From Silurus meridionalis (Eukaryota > Chordata > Actinopteri > Siluriformes > Siluridae), in NCBI RefSeq assembly GCF_014805685.1, contig NC_060890.1, forward strand, positions 23,905,500 through 23,969,499: a stretch of DNA of 64,000 nt, given 5' to 3'. Below the pieces are notes generated by a model. That model saw nothing but the letters and a program-made list of their open reading frames with translations. It did not search any database and was not told the origin of the DNA. The first letter of the stretch is position 1; each line of letters opens with the position of its first letter. A program made the position numbers and the translations under genes. This document shows positions 21,611 through 34,163 of this stretch, in pieces.

Positions 21611-22616
21611 ATTGTGCATTACGCTGCAAATTTATTTTTTTTTACTCTGCCCTGCCAGATTTACTCAATTAGTCAATTACTGTTCCTTCGACTTCATCAT
21701 GAGATCGATGTTTGTTAGACATCATGTGACTACAACTTTGTCTTCTCATTACACTTCCACGAAGCTTCATTTCGCTGCATGCCTGAAGGCGGAGGCGTTT
21801 TTTTTTTTCTTTCTGACCCGAGCATTAAATAAGTAAGTTGCTTCATGTTTTTTTAAACGAAGAGGCAAATTTATGTAAAGAGGCGTTTGTAAGCCTTTTT
21901 TAATTGTACAGAAATGTTAATCGTACCACCTGCTCGATCTCACGGAACGAAATAAACATTCACTCAAGCAGCAGATGCTGCGAATGCTTTTCCTTTTTTC
22001 CTTATTTTTTGGTCGATCAACAATTTACCTTTACCTTTGAAGCTCAGACAGAGAGTTTTCTCGCTCATGCTTTTAGCCCTGTCCTCTTTCTCCACATTAT
22101 CCCGCATGACCAGCACACAGGAGGAAAGGAGAAAAAAAAAAACGAACTCTATTCATCAGAAGCCCTCGTCAAGTCTAATCGCTTTATTCAGCCAAAGGCG
22201 TCGTCGTCTCGTCTTGCTCAGATGTGACAGGAAGATTTTCCTGAGCAGTGGGGGTCACTCTTCATCGGCGGCCGAGCGCCTCATCGGAATTCACGTCTAT
22301 CAGGAGCCCTGCCGAACGCTTACAGATCAGAGCCGAGAAGCTTTCGCGGAGACGACAGAAGACGGTGTATTATTGTTATTATTGGATCCCGTGAAATAGA
22401 ATCATCCGGATATATTTACGTCGCGCTGGGCTTCAAAGGTAGACAAGGGCACTGTGGTTTAAAAGGAAACCCGAAGATCTAACTGTAGAAGAGTCTCTTA
22501 TCGCACGCTCATACATCATACATGATCACTATCATCTGGTGGGTTTTGTCTTCAGCCTTTAAATGGATGCTTATTTATATTTTTATGTGGTTGATCCTAT
22601 TTTCCAAATGGTGAAC
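21611..22616. other. Non-coding stretch; 22190-22440 GC-richer and non-repetitive
   Basis: The part 22190-22440 is unusually CpG-rich for this window and lacks repeat signatures. Two overlapping open frames cross it without family similarity. A conserved non-coding element or unrecognised exon is possible; no convincing splice pair was found. Confidence 0.3.
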
Positions 22617-23025
22617 AGAATATAGGCAAAAGTTTGTGGTTCCGCATGTGAGATTTGTGAACATCTCATTCCACAGTCCCTCATTCCAATAAGCTCCACT
22701 CTTCTATGTAGAAGATTGTGTGGAGATTTGTGCTCATTTAGACACAAGGACGTTAGTTAAATCAGGTGCTGATGTAGATGATGTGAGGTGAGGAGGCCTG
22801 AAGAAAAGTCAGGCCATTCAAGATCCTCCATCAAGCTTTGTGCTTGAGGGCATCTTCATGCTGGATCAGGTTTGGTTCTTCTACTTTAATTTAAGGGAAA
22901 AGTTAATGCCCAAGACGTCATATACAAACGTGCCTTTAATTTTGTGGTAACAGTTTGGAGAAGAACCACATAGAACTGGAAAGTCAGGGGTCCCAATACT
23001 TTTGTTCATACGTTATGTATATACT
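22617..23025 (-). mobile_element. Tc1-N copy, internally shortened
   Basis: Termini GGCAAAAGTTTGTGG and CCCAATACTTTTGTTC bound it. The central block between WDE and QHDN is reduced to about 40 bp. Confidence 0.82.
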
Positions 23026-23298
23026 GTAAATGTCAATGTATTTAGCATGAACCTAACACGTCTGCTGTATGGTGATCATTTTTTCCTCTTCCTCAGATTT
23101 TAATTGCACAACACACATCTGAATATGACATTTAAAATTGGTCTAAGTGTTTATTTTAGCTCAACGTTCAGCTAAAGGTTGAAGGCAGGAAAAGAAAAAA
23201 AATTCTCCATTAAAGAAGAACAGTTAGTATTCAGCAGGTACAATCGCACTGTCTACTCAAATCAAACCACATTCTCGAGAGGCCTAGAAACCACCAGA

Positions 23299-23299
<1 letters not shown>

Positions 23300-23375
<76 letters not shown>
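23300..23375. repeat. (GT)n microsatellite
   Basis: About 37 uninterrupted GT units. Confidence 0.98.
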
Positions 23376-23377
<2 letters not shown>

Positions 23378-23438
23378 TTCCTTTGGGCTGATAATGTCAC
23401 CTAGAAAGAAGATATGAAAGAGATTTCACACTTGTTAT

Positions 23439-23491
23439 CTTTTTCTTTCTTTCTTTCTTTCATTTTTTTAATATGCACTGAGGAAATACTA

Positions 23492-23560
<69 letters not shown>
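23439..23560. repeat. (TTTC)n and (AT)n microsatellites
   Basis: A short TTTC run at 23439-23461 and about 33 AT units at 23495-23560. Confidence 0.95.
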
Positions 23561-23562
<2 letters not shown>

Positions 23563-24215
23563 ACATTCAAATAAAATTCTCTGTAGATTCTAACATGTTA
23601 AATGCACTTTAAAAAAACTAAACTTAAAAACTAATTACTTTATTTCTCAAACTTATTTAAGTTAGATTAGTAATAAGCCAAAAGTAAAAAAAAAAGCTTT
23701 TGCAAGTTGACTAATGTTACATAGGATTTGGTAGTAACATTACTGTATTCATATAATTTAACTGTTTTATTTTGTACCACTAAAATGTTCAATACTTTTA
23801 TTCTCAACAGTTTAAACTTCAATATTCAGCTATGGAACTTACAAAATAGATATGCAATCCATTTTCACATCATCTTCAAGTAAACTGAACATGTTTTTAG
23901 TAGCAGTACAAATTGAACTTAACACAAGTTTTAAAATTCACAATCTTTCTTTAAAACCCTTTGTACTGTTTCAATAAACAGAAGCTTAGAAAATCTTGAA
24001 AACCGAGAATTGTTGTAAAATGTGATTGTGACCTTTGCAAGTCAGAATCTTGATGAAGTCATTTGTGTAATTAGTCCCTGATAGTAATTTGTGAGTTGAT
24101 TGGATTGCTGTATGGCAAAGTTTATGAAAAATATTCTAAAATATATTCAGTTTTATAAGTATAATTTGTAGTGTCACCCATTTGATTGTATATAAGTAAC
24201 AAACTTAAAAATCAG
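23561..24215. other. AT-rich stretch, nothing recognised
   Basis: No gene and no repeat that I could name. Confidence 0.4.
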
Positions 24216-24457
24216 TATCTCACAAAAGTAAATGCACCCCTCACATTTCAACAAACATTGTAGTGTATCTTCTTAAATAACAATAATATAGAAATGACAC
24301 TTGGATATATTTTGCAGCTTGTGTAGCAGTACAGATTTACTGTCCTCTGAAAATAAATCAGCATACAGCTAATATTGTCAAAATAATGATACTAGTTGAG
24401 AAGATTATACTAAAATGGTTAATGAAATGTTTGTGGTGTACTCACTTTTGTGGGATA
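24216..24457. mobile_element. Short foldback MITE related to the Tc1 IR/DR element
   Basis: The ends TATCTCACAAAAGTAAATGC and its inverted partner (TATCCCACAAAAGTGAGTAC) define a 242-bp element. Its interior (CTTGGATATATTTTGCAGC, GATTTACTGTCCTCTGAAAA) matches the terminal arms of 12525-13158, so it is an arm-only derivative. Confidence 0.75.
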
Positions 24458-24566
24458 GTGTATGCTATATAGAGGATATGGATATTCAATATTTGAAATT
24501 CATACCTATTTATATGTTATTTTTTTGTGGCACACACACATAATAATGTATATATGTTATTCCTGT

Positions 24567-24705
24567 TCACAGTCACCACCGGCTTGCTCATCAGGGACAA
24601 ACTTACACTTATAAAGAACATCTTATTCATTTTTTTCACCACATTTTCTGTGTAAAGCTGCTTTGAGACAATGTTCATTGTTAAAAGTGCTATACGAATG
24701 AATTG

Positions 24706-24710
<5 letters not shown>
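24567..24710 (+). mobile_element. Retroposon family R, 3' end
   Basis: GGCTTGCTCATCAGGGACAA through CTGCTTTGAGACAATGTTCA to a GAATTGAATTA tail, which merges into a TA microsatellite (24711-24738). The upstream two thirds are missing. Confidence 0.75.
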
Positions 24711-24738
<28 letters not shown>

Positions 24739-24743
<5 letters not shown>

Positions 24744-25593
24744 GCAAACAAAACATCAAAAGAATAAACAATAAAGGTGCATTTGAAGCTTTAATAAAGC
24801 TTTTTATCATATAAATTACTAAATTATTTAAGATTCAGTTGAAAAAAATTACATTTTTATAGAATCATTATAAAGAATTATATGCGCCATTAGAAAGATT
24901 TACATCCCAAAAAGGCTTTATGTCTGCCCTAAGTAGGGCTGTGCAGTAGAAGGAAGGACACGTGTAATTTCCTTTCCTAAAAGCATAAAATGACAAGATT
25001 TATTTAAAAAAAAAAAAACCTCTATGATGCTTGACTTGTTATTCCTAATCATTAGGAACACAATTTTGAAATGATAATTATGCATAATTATCTACAAAAT
25101 TTTGAGTGTCATTTCCTTTGTGCCGATCAAGTCACCTAGAATGGATGATATAATTGAGTTCTTGCACTCGTTTGCCGTCTTTTTCAGCTGCCATACGAGC
25201 TGGTAATAATCAGCCTCTTGAGCGAGAGCCCTTCCCACATGGCTCTTCCCTATAAGTGGTACCTGTGCAGTTTACCGCAATAACAGTCTCAATGTAATGG
25301 CATACAACATTCACTGCTCTGGTGTTTATTCCACTATACAATTCTCCTATTATTAAATTTATAAATGAGTCATTTCTGTAATTATGCAGGATAACAGTGT
25401 TGCACATGTTTTTAATGTGCCATTGTGTGTCCTCAGTTTTTACACTCACCTGTACTGAAGTGTTATTGTAATGCTGCATTGAGCTTTTTCTTTACTGCAT
25501 GTTTAACTTCACTGTAATTGTGTTTTTATACTGCGTTTTAATGTTGGGCTATGGGGCACAGAGCAAAAAAAAAAAAATCTCTGTACATAACAG
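24739..25593. other. Non-coding stretch, nothing recognised
   Basis: AT-rich to 25050, then mixed composition without a named repeat or exon. Confidence 0.35.
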
Positions 25594-26688
25594 TGTCAGA
25601 ATCTTCCGGGCTCGCGGTACTCACTTCCGTTTTTGTGCACTTTTTCGGTTCGTGTCGCACACTTCCGGGTAGGCGGCCATCATGATGTTTCTCCCGTGCC
25701 ACCCAGTATTTCAGGCGCCAATAACATTAACTTACTGCTAGATTATTTCACCGGCTTTAAATGTCCCTGAGATTATTCTTTCCACCCAGCCTACTTTGGT
25801 TCCTTTTCCCAACCCCTGTTCGTGATCCCTGTTGTGATTACCAGTTTAAAGGACACCCCTAAGATTATTGATCTCTGGAGGTTCAGTCCCCAACAGAGAA
25901 CAGAGTACTTTACTGGATGTCATGCCCATGCCCAATCTATAGCACGCTAATCGGTTCTGGACAACCTAATAAAACTGCAGTCCTCCAGCCCCTGATCCCT
26001 GCTGTGCCAAGAGTGTCACACAGTTGTCCTGCCAGTGCAGTCTCCTTACCTGTGGGTAGGGGCCTCTGAGGCCACCTCGCCCAACCTTAGAGCCCCACTG
26101 GGGGTGTCACCCAGCTCGGGATTCCCGCCAAGAGCATTGCCCAGCCCTCCTGCCTGACCTGGGATTTTGCCTAGCTCTACCAACCTGTCAAGATTACTAA
26201 TTTGCCTGACGACTCTACCCAACACCCTCCCCAGCCCGTCAGCCCTGCCACGAATGCCTCCTGGACCTGCTGCACCCAGTATTCAAGGATGGAAAAATAT
26301 TAACTCACTGCTAGATTATCTCATCGGCTTTTAATGCCATTGAGATCTTTCTTGCCACATTGCCTGCTTTGGTTCCTGTTCCCATCCCCTGCTCGTGATC
26401 CCTGTTCTCCCTGGCTTCCCTGATTACCGGTTTGGACTTTGGTCTGCTTTTGGTTTGTGTAGTTGCTCTGCGCTTTACTGTTCTGTTGCTGCCATTTGGA
26501 ATTTTGGGCATTTTATTTGATCTGATTTTGGTTCTTCCTACATTGCTCTGCCTGCTCTCAGATTTAGGACTGTTATTTCGAACTCGGTTATTGCTCTACT
26601 GTTTTGGAGCTGTTTTTCAGTATGCCTTTTTTCTTCCACCTGTTTCACTTATTAAAAACTGTTTTTACCAAACCCCATTTTAGACTCA
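25594..26688 (+). mobile_element. Broken LTR region with a duplicated segment
   Basis: The left part starts TGTCAGAATCTTCCGGG, like the solo LTR at 16464. The segment from ACCCAGTATT to CTCGTGATCCCTGTT appears at 25700-25850 and again, diverged, at 26273-26420. Between them is about 420 bp of C-rich sequence with repeated CACCCAG/GCCCAGC words. The right copy ends near TTATTAAAAACTGTTTTTACC. It may be two partial LTRs around a remnant interior, or an internal duplication. Confidence 0.45.
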
Positions 26689-26701
26689 TAAATAAAAAAG
26701 G

Positions 26702-26831
26702 GAAAAAGTAGCGTAGTGGTTAAGAAGTTGGCCATATGGTCAGAAGGTTGTGAGTTTAAATCCCCAAGCTAATTGTAAGTCGTTCTGAATAAACGCATAT
26801 GCAAAATGCCATAAATGAAAGAATGTAAATG
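26702..26831 (+). mobile_element. SINE family A, body deleted
   Basis: The head has A box AGCGTAGTGGTTAAGAAG and B box GAGTTTAAATCCC. The tail TAAGTCGTTCTGAATAAACG..CCATAAATG follows directly, with the GGGCCC body missing. Confidence 0.7.
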
Positions 26832-27021
26832 CTACATATTAAGGGATCAGCAGGAACGTTTACCCTTTTTTTTTCTATTTGATTTACTATAGAAAACCTG
26901 TTGTGTTGTCATATACACTGGTAGACGTCGTGCACCTGCACAAAGATTTTGACTTTTCTTTCAAATCAGTTTTTACTTTCATAATTCATTCTGGGGCAAC
27001 CATCAGCAATCTGCTAGTCTT

Positions 27022-27022
<1 letters not shown>

Positions 27023-27066
<44 letters not shown>
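27023..27066. repeat. (GT)n microsatellite
   Basis: About 22 GT units. Confidence 0.97.
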
Positions 27067-27070
<4 letters not shown>

Positions 27071-27860
27071 CTGCGCTTTAAATCAAAGGTGTCGGATACT
27101 AAGTAATCGCATTATCGCTGGACAGGAGGCATGTCTCAGATGTTTTACTTTACAGTACATCCTGTTCAGAGCGCTTCCTGTTTGACAGCGGCCTCTCAGA
27201 TAATCCCGTCCCAGATGTGACGGGATAAGAAGCGAACCTTCAGGCCTTTAGGAAGTGACAGATCCCGGCATAGTCTCGCCCAGCACCGTGAAGAAAACCC
27301 CTCCCGGAACGTCCCGTCCTGTCTGTCTTTCTTTCTTTCTCTTTCAGGGTCACTCTTTCTTCTCTGTCAGTCAAGCGGTGGTAAATAAAGGGGAGGTTAT
27401 GAGAGGCTTCCTCCTGTAACCCCATCCATCACACAGTCTCTTAATACCTACAGCTGTCAGCCCTTCAGAGCAGATCTGCTGCGTGATGCATTTCGGCGCC
27501 AAGCAGATTAGCCATTCCCCGGCTATATTTCGTGGCCTAAACTTAGCATTCCTGTGAGCCTCTGGAGGGGAGAAAGCTCCGATGACTGTCAATGAGATGA
27601 ATTACCATTTCGCAATGCTGGTGAATTTTTGTTGGATGGGCTTCTTTTTTTTTCCCTTTTAATCCGACATTAAAGCAGGAGCTCGAGCGCAGATTGAGGA
27701 ATGAAGAGCAGAGACCTTCTCGCCTCACGTGTTCTTTCATCGCAATGTCAATATGGTGATGACTAAATGCAGAAGACATGTCTCAAAAAACCCCGACACA
27801 TTGCCTTGACCTAGTAACACGTTTTCTGATAACGTTACGCATAAATCATTATATCATTCC
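27067..27860. other. Non-repetitive, GC-richer block (candidate conserved non-coding element)
   Basis: About 700 bp carry no transposon signature. Stretches such as GCTGTCAGCCCTTCAGAGCA and CCAAGCAGATTAGCCATTCC, a CACGTG E-box at 27726, and homeodomain-like ATTA cores look like developmental regulatory DNA. No splice-flanked exon was found. Assignment to ca10 rests only on the exon at 43005. Confidence 0.35.
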
Positions 27861-28024
27861 ATGTTAGTTGCAGATGATTCTGTATCAGCGTGTACATACG
27901 TTAACTAGAAGAATTCCTCATACAGCTGTAATAACTTTCCTTCTTGGAACAAATGGAATAATCATGCAATAACATGAATTTCTGTTCAAAATAATTCCAT
28001 TAAATAGGTTTTAATTGGCTATAT

Positions 28025-28545
28025 TGAGAAAAATATTGGGACAGCTGAGGTTTTTAAAGCTGTTGAGAATAGAAAATTGTAGTTTGAAGTTGGAGGTACA
28101 CAATTGTATAGGAGGTCTTTGGATACTGTAGAAATAAAAGGTGGTATCAAAACGTTTTGAGACTACTGGTGCTAACTAGTGTTATTCTGACATGAACGAG
28201 TCATTCGAGGTGTTCAAAAGTGGAAGAACATAACTGAAACATCAGGGAAACCTTCAACAAGCGCAACCCCTGAAGATGTCGAAACCAACAACTTGCGTGT
28301 CATGATCATCAGAGAACAATCCACACAATTTTACTTACGCACCCACCCTACTAACCGGATTTGCCCCCATGCACAAAGCCAGGTCCATGAAAATATTGCC
28401 TGCAATAAATATCAGTATCTGACTTTACTAACACTCTTGTGGCTGAATGAGCACAAACCTCCACAAGGAAATCAAGTGGAACATCTTCCCAGAAAAGTGG
28501 AGGTTATTGTAACAGTAAATTGGAACTACATACATTCACCCCGAG
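28025..28545 (+). mobile_element. Tc1-N copy split by a mariner element
   Basis: The left part is 28025-28136 (terminus AAAAATATTGGGACAGCTGA). The right part resumes at about 28373 (ATGCACAAAGCCAGGTCCAT) and runs to the GAAAAGTGGAGGTTATTGT block. The host sequence between the two parts is partly lost. Confidence 0.8.
28137..28372 (+). mobile_element. Mariner-like derivative, nested, right end missing
   Basis: A terminal repeat GGTGGTATCAAAACGTTTTG follows TA (28135-28136). The residual transposase frame has PSTSATPEDVE, then RVMIIRE, and jumps to the C-terminal HPPY..PDL block at 28342-28370 (TAC-TAA there gives a stop). The copy at 38399-38928 has the same jump, so the internal deletion is inherited. 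Confidence 0.75.
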
Positions 28546-28560
28546 TGTTACATTTCTTAA

Positions 28561-28741
28561 GTTGAAAATTGTGATATTAAATTTCGTAATTATGTTTTGG
28601 GAGTTCAAAATTGTGACACTGAACTTCGAAATTGTGTTTCTGGAGTTCAAAATGATGACATTATACTTCAAAATTGTCTTTTTGGACTTGAAAATGTGGA
28701 CAATGAACTTCGAAATTGTGCTTTTGGAGTTAAAAATGGTG
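28561..28741. repeat. 42-bp minisatellite, 4.3 units
   Basis: Units start exactly at 28561, 28603, 28645 and 28687, with a 13-bp partial from 28729; each begins GTTCAAAATTGTGA-like. Because 42 is a multiple of three, frames stay open on both strands. No protein is inferred. Confidence 0.95.
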
Positions 28742-29044
28742 AAAAAATAAATAAATAAATACAATTCGATCTGTCTGATTTATTGAGCTACAACTTTCAC
28801 TAGATCCATTTCACAGCAATAGAAAAAAAAAACATTTTTACGTTGTTTTCCTTCAAAATTGGTGATGCTGAACATTGGCTCAAATAAATAAATGCATCAC
28901 TACACCTCAAAAGATACAACAATATGAATGATGAATCTCTGCTTTGAAAGACGGATATTTCATCCTGATAAAAGAAAATGGATCATTTAGTACCAAATGG
29001 TGCACCAAACCACAGACATCTTAATTGTAATTTGATAGTCTCTC

Positions 29045-29046
<2 letters not shown>

Positions 29047-29099
<53 letters not shown>
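29047..29099. repeat. (CA)n microsatellite
   Basis: About 26 CA units, followed by degenerate CAACACAACACAG. Confidence 0.98.
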
Positions 29100-29100
<1 letters not shown>

Positions 29101-30229
29101 CACAACACAGATCATATGTTAGCACAACACAAGCATGATTATGTTTTTGTTCTGCAGTCCAACAAATATAACTCATATTATTAATTTACTTGAGGGAAAA
29201 AAGATCTGAACATGAACATCAAGCTTATTGTTCATGAATTCATAAATTCAGAAGCAGCAAATCTGCCTGAGCTCTGAATCTAAAGACTGGAGATGATTTC
29301 TTATAACAAACCACAACAAAATTTGTGCACCCCATACGGTCAAAAAGTTGGAAGAACACACATTTTATAGGATGCCTTTGTGGCAATTAATAATATTATT
29401 TGTAAATGTCCATTGTTACAGGCTGTAACTCAAACATGGTGAATACATCATTTAAACAGAGTATATCTTCGTTTCTCTTTATTTCATTAAGAGCTGCTCT
29501 GGAATTTACCACAAAAAAATTGAGTCTTTCTAAAAATACAAATGCATTATGCAGGGTCTGTAAATGTCTAGTGAAAATGCTCACAGCAAGCGTTAGCTGC
29601 CTCATCAAGGCATGATAAATCTCAGTTCTACCAAGGCGTGCGAATGCCGAAGTTCAGAGGTTTAAAATTAAAGGATGCAATTAGACCGATTGATTGGGCA
29701 ATAGCATGACTTCTGATTATAAAACAAGAACAAAAGTCTGTGCATCCCGACCATCGCACCTATGTGTAGCTCCTGCCACAAAATTGGAAGCACACAGTTA
29801 TACAGACTGCGACTAACAGACCTAAATCTTTTCCCGAGGCAAACTACATTAACACATGGTGTGTTAAGGTTGAAGTCGAAGAACTTGAGTGTCCAGTGGC
29901 AAAAAAAACAAAAAAAAAAACATAAAATGTAAATTCATTCTTGCCAAACTAGGTAGTTCCTGTTATAACTTACATTACAGTTGTTTACTCTTAAAAATAT
30001 TTGATATATTTGATATATTTTAGCTCATATAATACATTCTATTGCTGTTGAAGTTCAGGCTTTTAAAGGTTAATTAAATAAAATGACAAGGCAACAGCAT
30101 GTCTCTCGATTATTTAAAAGTAAAGTGATTAAATAAAGACATTATATGTTCCACCTGGCAAGAATCAAAAACTGCTCGAGATTCTATTTGCATTGTCTAT
30201 AAGAGTCAGTCAACCTAATTTTAGTTTAT

Positions 30230-30230
<1 letters not shown>
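29100..30230. other. Non-coding stretch with Tc1-N scraps
   Basis: Small pieces of Tc1-N are recognisable at about 29320-29385 (AAAAAGTTGGAAGAACACAC) and 29725-29860 (AAAATTGGAAGCACACAGTT). The remainder shows no named repeat or exon. Confidence 0.45.
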
Positions 30231-30490
<260 letters not shown>

Positions 30491-31637
30491 ATATCGACAC
30501 ACATAATAGCAAGAATTATTATAATATTATGTGAAGCTAAAAAAACTTTTTTTATGGTCACACTTACATAAAGTAACCACTTTGAATTCCAATTTATATA
30601 TGATATATGATTAGGTATTCAATTTATATACATATTAGTTTATGCTGAGAAATGAATCTATATATATTTTTTATTTATACTGTATATAATAGTGTTTACA
30701 GGAGGTACATTCATTTTTTGATTATATTTGAATAAACATTTGATTAAAGATACAATCATACCCATCCATGCCCTTACCTAGTAGAAAGCTTATAGTGATA
30801 ATCACTAGTGTAATATTCATTTATAATTTAAATATAAATTTAAATTTAAAATTTAATTAATTACAATGAATTGAATTCATTAAAAAAGACTATTTCTAAA
30901 TTGAACTGTATATTGTATTTAACTACAAACATTTTAGTTTATTTAGAATGTACAAAAGTATGAAACCATCGGTACAAAAGCAAGAAATGCAAATCCATTG
31001 ATTATATAATTACTAAAGAGATCCTCATAGCTGTGGTATGTGTTCCACCGGTAATAGTTTGTTGGTGAGGTCTGCAGTCATCACCCAATCTCTTCCAATA
31101 ATGTTTTCAACACAAACACCTATGTCCTAAAGTCATCTCTTGGCTTCCTTAATGAAGTTTCGATCAATGCCCATCAGTCTGTAAATGGCTCTCCCCCTGC
31201 TCGACATGCAGGAAGTACTCACCCATTAGCATTCCCTATTGATTCTATCAGGCTTGACTTAAAACCGAACGGACGGTTTGAACTCTGTTGGAGCTCCGCT
31301 TTCCAAACTCCTTTGACCTGTCGGAGAGCACTGCCCTTTTGTCAGGCTGCTTCTTTCATACTGCACGGATATGCACAGGATCTCAGTGTCTTTTAGAAGA
31401 GGAATGCTAATAACAGGTAGCACTAGCAGGACAAGGACACACCACCAACATGCTAAAAGGAAGTCATGCATTTTCACAAACTCGCTGTAAAAATCACAAT
31501 GTACAACAAACCTCTAGGATCAGTTATAACAACTTTTACACAGGTTTGTTAATGTCCTTACTGTTCTGTATTGTAAGAGAAAATGGTGACAAGTCTACAT
31601 TTCCTGGCTGTTGAGATACGTTGCCTTAGCATGGGCT
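30491..31637. other. Non-coding stretch; 31000-31480 non-repetitive
   Basis: AT-rich to about 30980. The 31000-31480 block has mixed composition and no transposon signature; nothing identifies it further. Confidence 0.35.
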
Positions 31638-31882
31638 AGCATGAAATTTTTCCTTCATTTGAACTAGGAGACACAAACCTATTCATGAAGATTTACTTTA
31701 CATGGGTTAAAATGGAAGATCTCCTGCTATAGAGCTTAAACCTATTGAACACCTTCGGGATGAATGTGAAAGCTGCACCCCAGGCCTCTTCGCCTCACCT
31801 ACTGTATGATCACAAATCTTAACAAGCGCACTTCAATATCTAGTAGAGCATCTTCCCAGAAGAGTGGAGTAACAGCAAGTGT
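31638..31882 (+). mobile_element. Tc1-N copy, internal fragment
   Basis: It runs from GCATGAAATTTTTCCTTC to CCCAGAAGAGTGGAGTAACA. Both termini and most of the QHDN block are deleted. Confidence 0.8.
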
Positions 31883-32392
31883 GGATTGTATTAAAGCCTA
31901 AATGCAACTTTATTTCTTGCAATTCTGCCAATCAGGCAGCACTACCTCTGTACTGCCCCGAAAGCTTAACATTGAAAATTAAATAGGCTACAATTAATAG
32001 ATCGATCTGTGAATCAATGGATAAAATCATTGAGGACTATTTTAGGTGTGGTTTCAAAAACTGCTCTGTCCTGTTACCTGGCCAGAGCAGATGCAGCCAT
32101 TGTAGCTTTAGTTCATGTCTGCTATGTACACGCATGGCATTGTAACATCAAAGAGGGAGCAGAAGTGATAGCTTCTCGAGCTACTTTTCGGTTGTTAGAA
32201 AAGAACTCAAACTTGCTAGGAATTAATTCAGAATCCCAAGAAATAAAGTCACAACTGTGAGAAATAAAGAGAAATGCAAGGAACAAGGTCGAAATTGCGT
32301 TAGAGTTGGAATCACAAGAGATAAATTTGGAATTGTGAGAAATACAGTTGGATTTGAAAGAAATAACGTTCATTCATATCTTTCCCCGTCAC

Positions 32393-32399
<7 letters not shown>
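31883..32399. other. Non-coding stretch with a degenerate minisatellite at 32215-32365
   Basis: Words such as GAATTGTGAGAAATA, GAATCACAAGAGATAAA and CACAACTGTGAGAAATAAAG recur every 20-45 bp at 32215-32365, so an old tandem repeat is likely there. Confidence 0.5.

Positions 32400-32430
<31 letters not shown>
32400..32430. repeat. (CT)n microsatellite
   Basis: About 15 CT units. Confidence 0.97.
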
Positions 32431-32434
<4 letters not shown>

Positions 32435-32446
32435 TCAAGTTAAACA

Positions 32447-32893
32447 TGATCCTGAGGTACCAGAGACCACTCTTCCTGCCCTTCTCCTCTCCTGGGATCT
32501 GTCCACTTCGTCCCAGCCTGCATCTGGTGTTCTCTTCAACTGGAGGCCACACTGTGCAGCTGGGGATGGTTTCATATCAACGGCCAGGAGATACATGAAA
32601 TTATTAAGAGTAACACAGGAGCAGTCTGCTAAACTGACTCAAGGCTACAGTTTGCTTCTGATCACCATCACTGCACACCTTAACATCGTGTAACTCAAAT
32701 CAATGGACATTCGGTGCAACCCAGAGGAGGATGAGGTTCCCTCTTGAGTCTGGTTCCTCTCAAGGCTTCTTCCTTATGCCATCTCAGGATTGTTTTCATT
32801 GGCTCGTTAATGAGACAAACTAACAATCATACAGAACACTTATTCATTCTTTATCACCGTATTGTCCATTGTTAAAAGCGCTATATTGAATTG
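32447..32893 (+). mobile_element. Retroposon family R, near full length, diverged
   Basis: It starts near GATCCTGAGGTACCAGAGAC, passes through GAGTCTGGTTCCTCTCAAGG (a single copy here) and ends TATTGTCCATTGTTAAAAGC..ATATTGAATTG. The central GCCACAGTCGCC part is replaced by diverged sequence. Confidence 0.7.
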
Positions 32894-34163
32894 CACAAAC
32901 GTTTTTCTTTTTTTTAAATGTGGCGAAAACTGGCTTTCCATATGAAAGGGATGTTCATAAAGCTAATATAAATATTTTGTAGAAGTCCATATACTCCAGT
33001 ATATCACTGCCCATGATCATACTTTGGAATCTATTTGTAATATCCCAGACATTGTTTCTGCAAGCGTCAGAAACTGCAAATCACTCAGGGCTTTTTTCTT
33101 TTCCTTCAAAACAGTTTTATTTTTTATTCACAGTCTCAGCATCCCTTCTCTCAGGACTATTCTTTTTTCATCACTTTTCAGAAAGTGCTTATTAACAGTC
33201 CTGTGTGGTGCCAAGTGAAGAGCACAGTGAAAGACCAGGCTAAGACTCATCAGGCCACACCAGCTGAGACCACCACCATACATGCCACCAACTCAGTCCC
33301 CAGGGCAAGCTGCATCCAACCTCAATGCAGAACCCGAAACTGGTTTTTCAAAAGATGTGATCAGCAGGCTTTGGAAATAATAGGCAGATGAGTTTGCAGG
33401 GCACAGAGCCCTAGAGAGTCAGAGGGTTACTGCTATCCTCTCCTCACCATGGGCTCATTGCCACGCCACTGGTGAATAAGCAGGAGCCAGATTGCCAATC
33501 TCCGACATTCTACTTAGCAGCTCAAGATGGTGCGTCTCCGTGCCCAGTGTGAGATCCCACAGGATGTGATTCTGACTCTGAAATGCTAGTTTAAAAGGAT
33601 TTTTCTTGTCCTCTGACTTGATTTACCTTTCCGAATCTACACTTACGCCATGTAATCCTCTGAGAGAAAAAATAAATCAACCACACATAAATACAGGCCT
33701 AAATGCAGAGGTAGCACTCACTAAAATCATCTTGTAGAGAATAGTATAGAAGGAAAAAAAATCCACCAAAGCAAGAATAAAACATGGCTGTTGCTGCCAT
33801 TATATATTATATCATTTTTTTCTTGTCTCCAAATTACTTATTTAATTATTCACCCAGGAGTTATTTACCTGGTATGTGTGACGACTTCTTATCTTTCCTT
33901 GCATATTGTTATACTACGACTGTCATATCTTTGTAATAGATGCTTACGTTTCTACCAAGAACAATAAGACCTTCAACAATGTTTTGTTCATCAAGTACCG
34001 ATATGCAATTCAATAGTCTCTTAACGGAGGTCTATATATGCATTCGCTCTATTGTTAAACCTTTAATATCTTTCATACACGTCCATGTGTTTGTGATGTG
34101 TCTGAATCCGTATTGGAGAAAACTAAACAAGAACAACGGAGTCGCAGCCAGCTCAGCGACAAT

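Noticed and set aside
28561..28741. CRISPR-like array
   Set aside because: Units are directly adjacent with no spacers, and the DNA is vertebrate.
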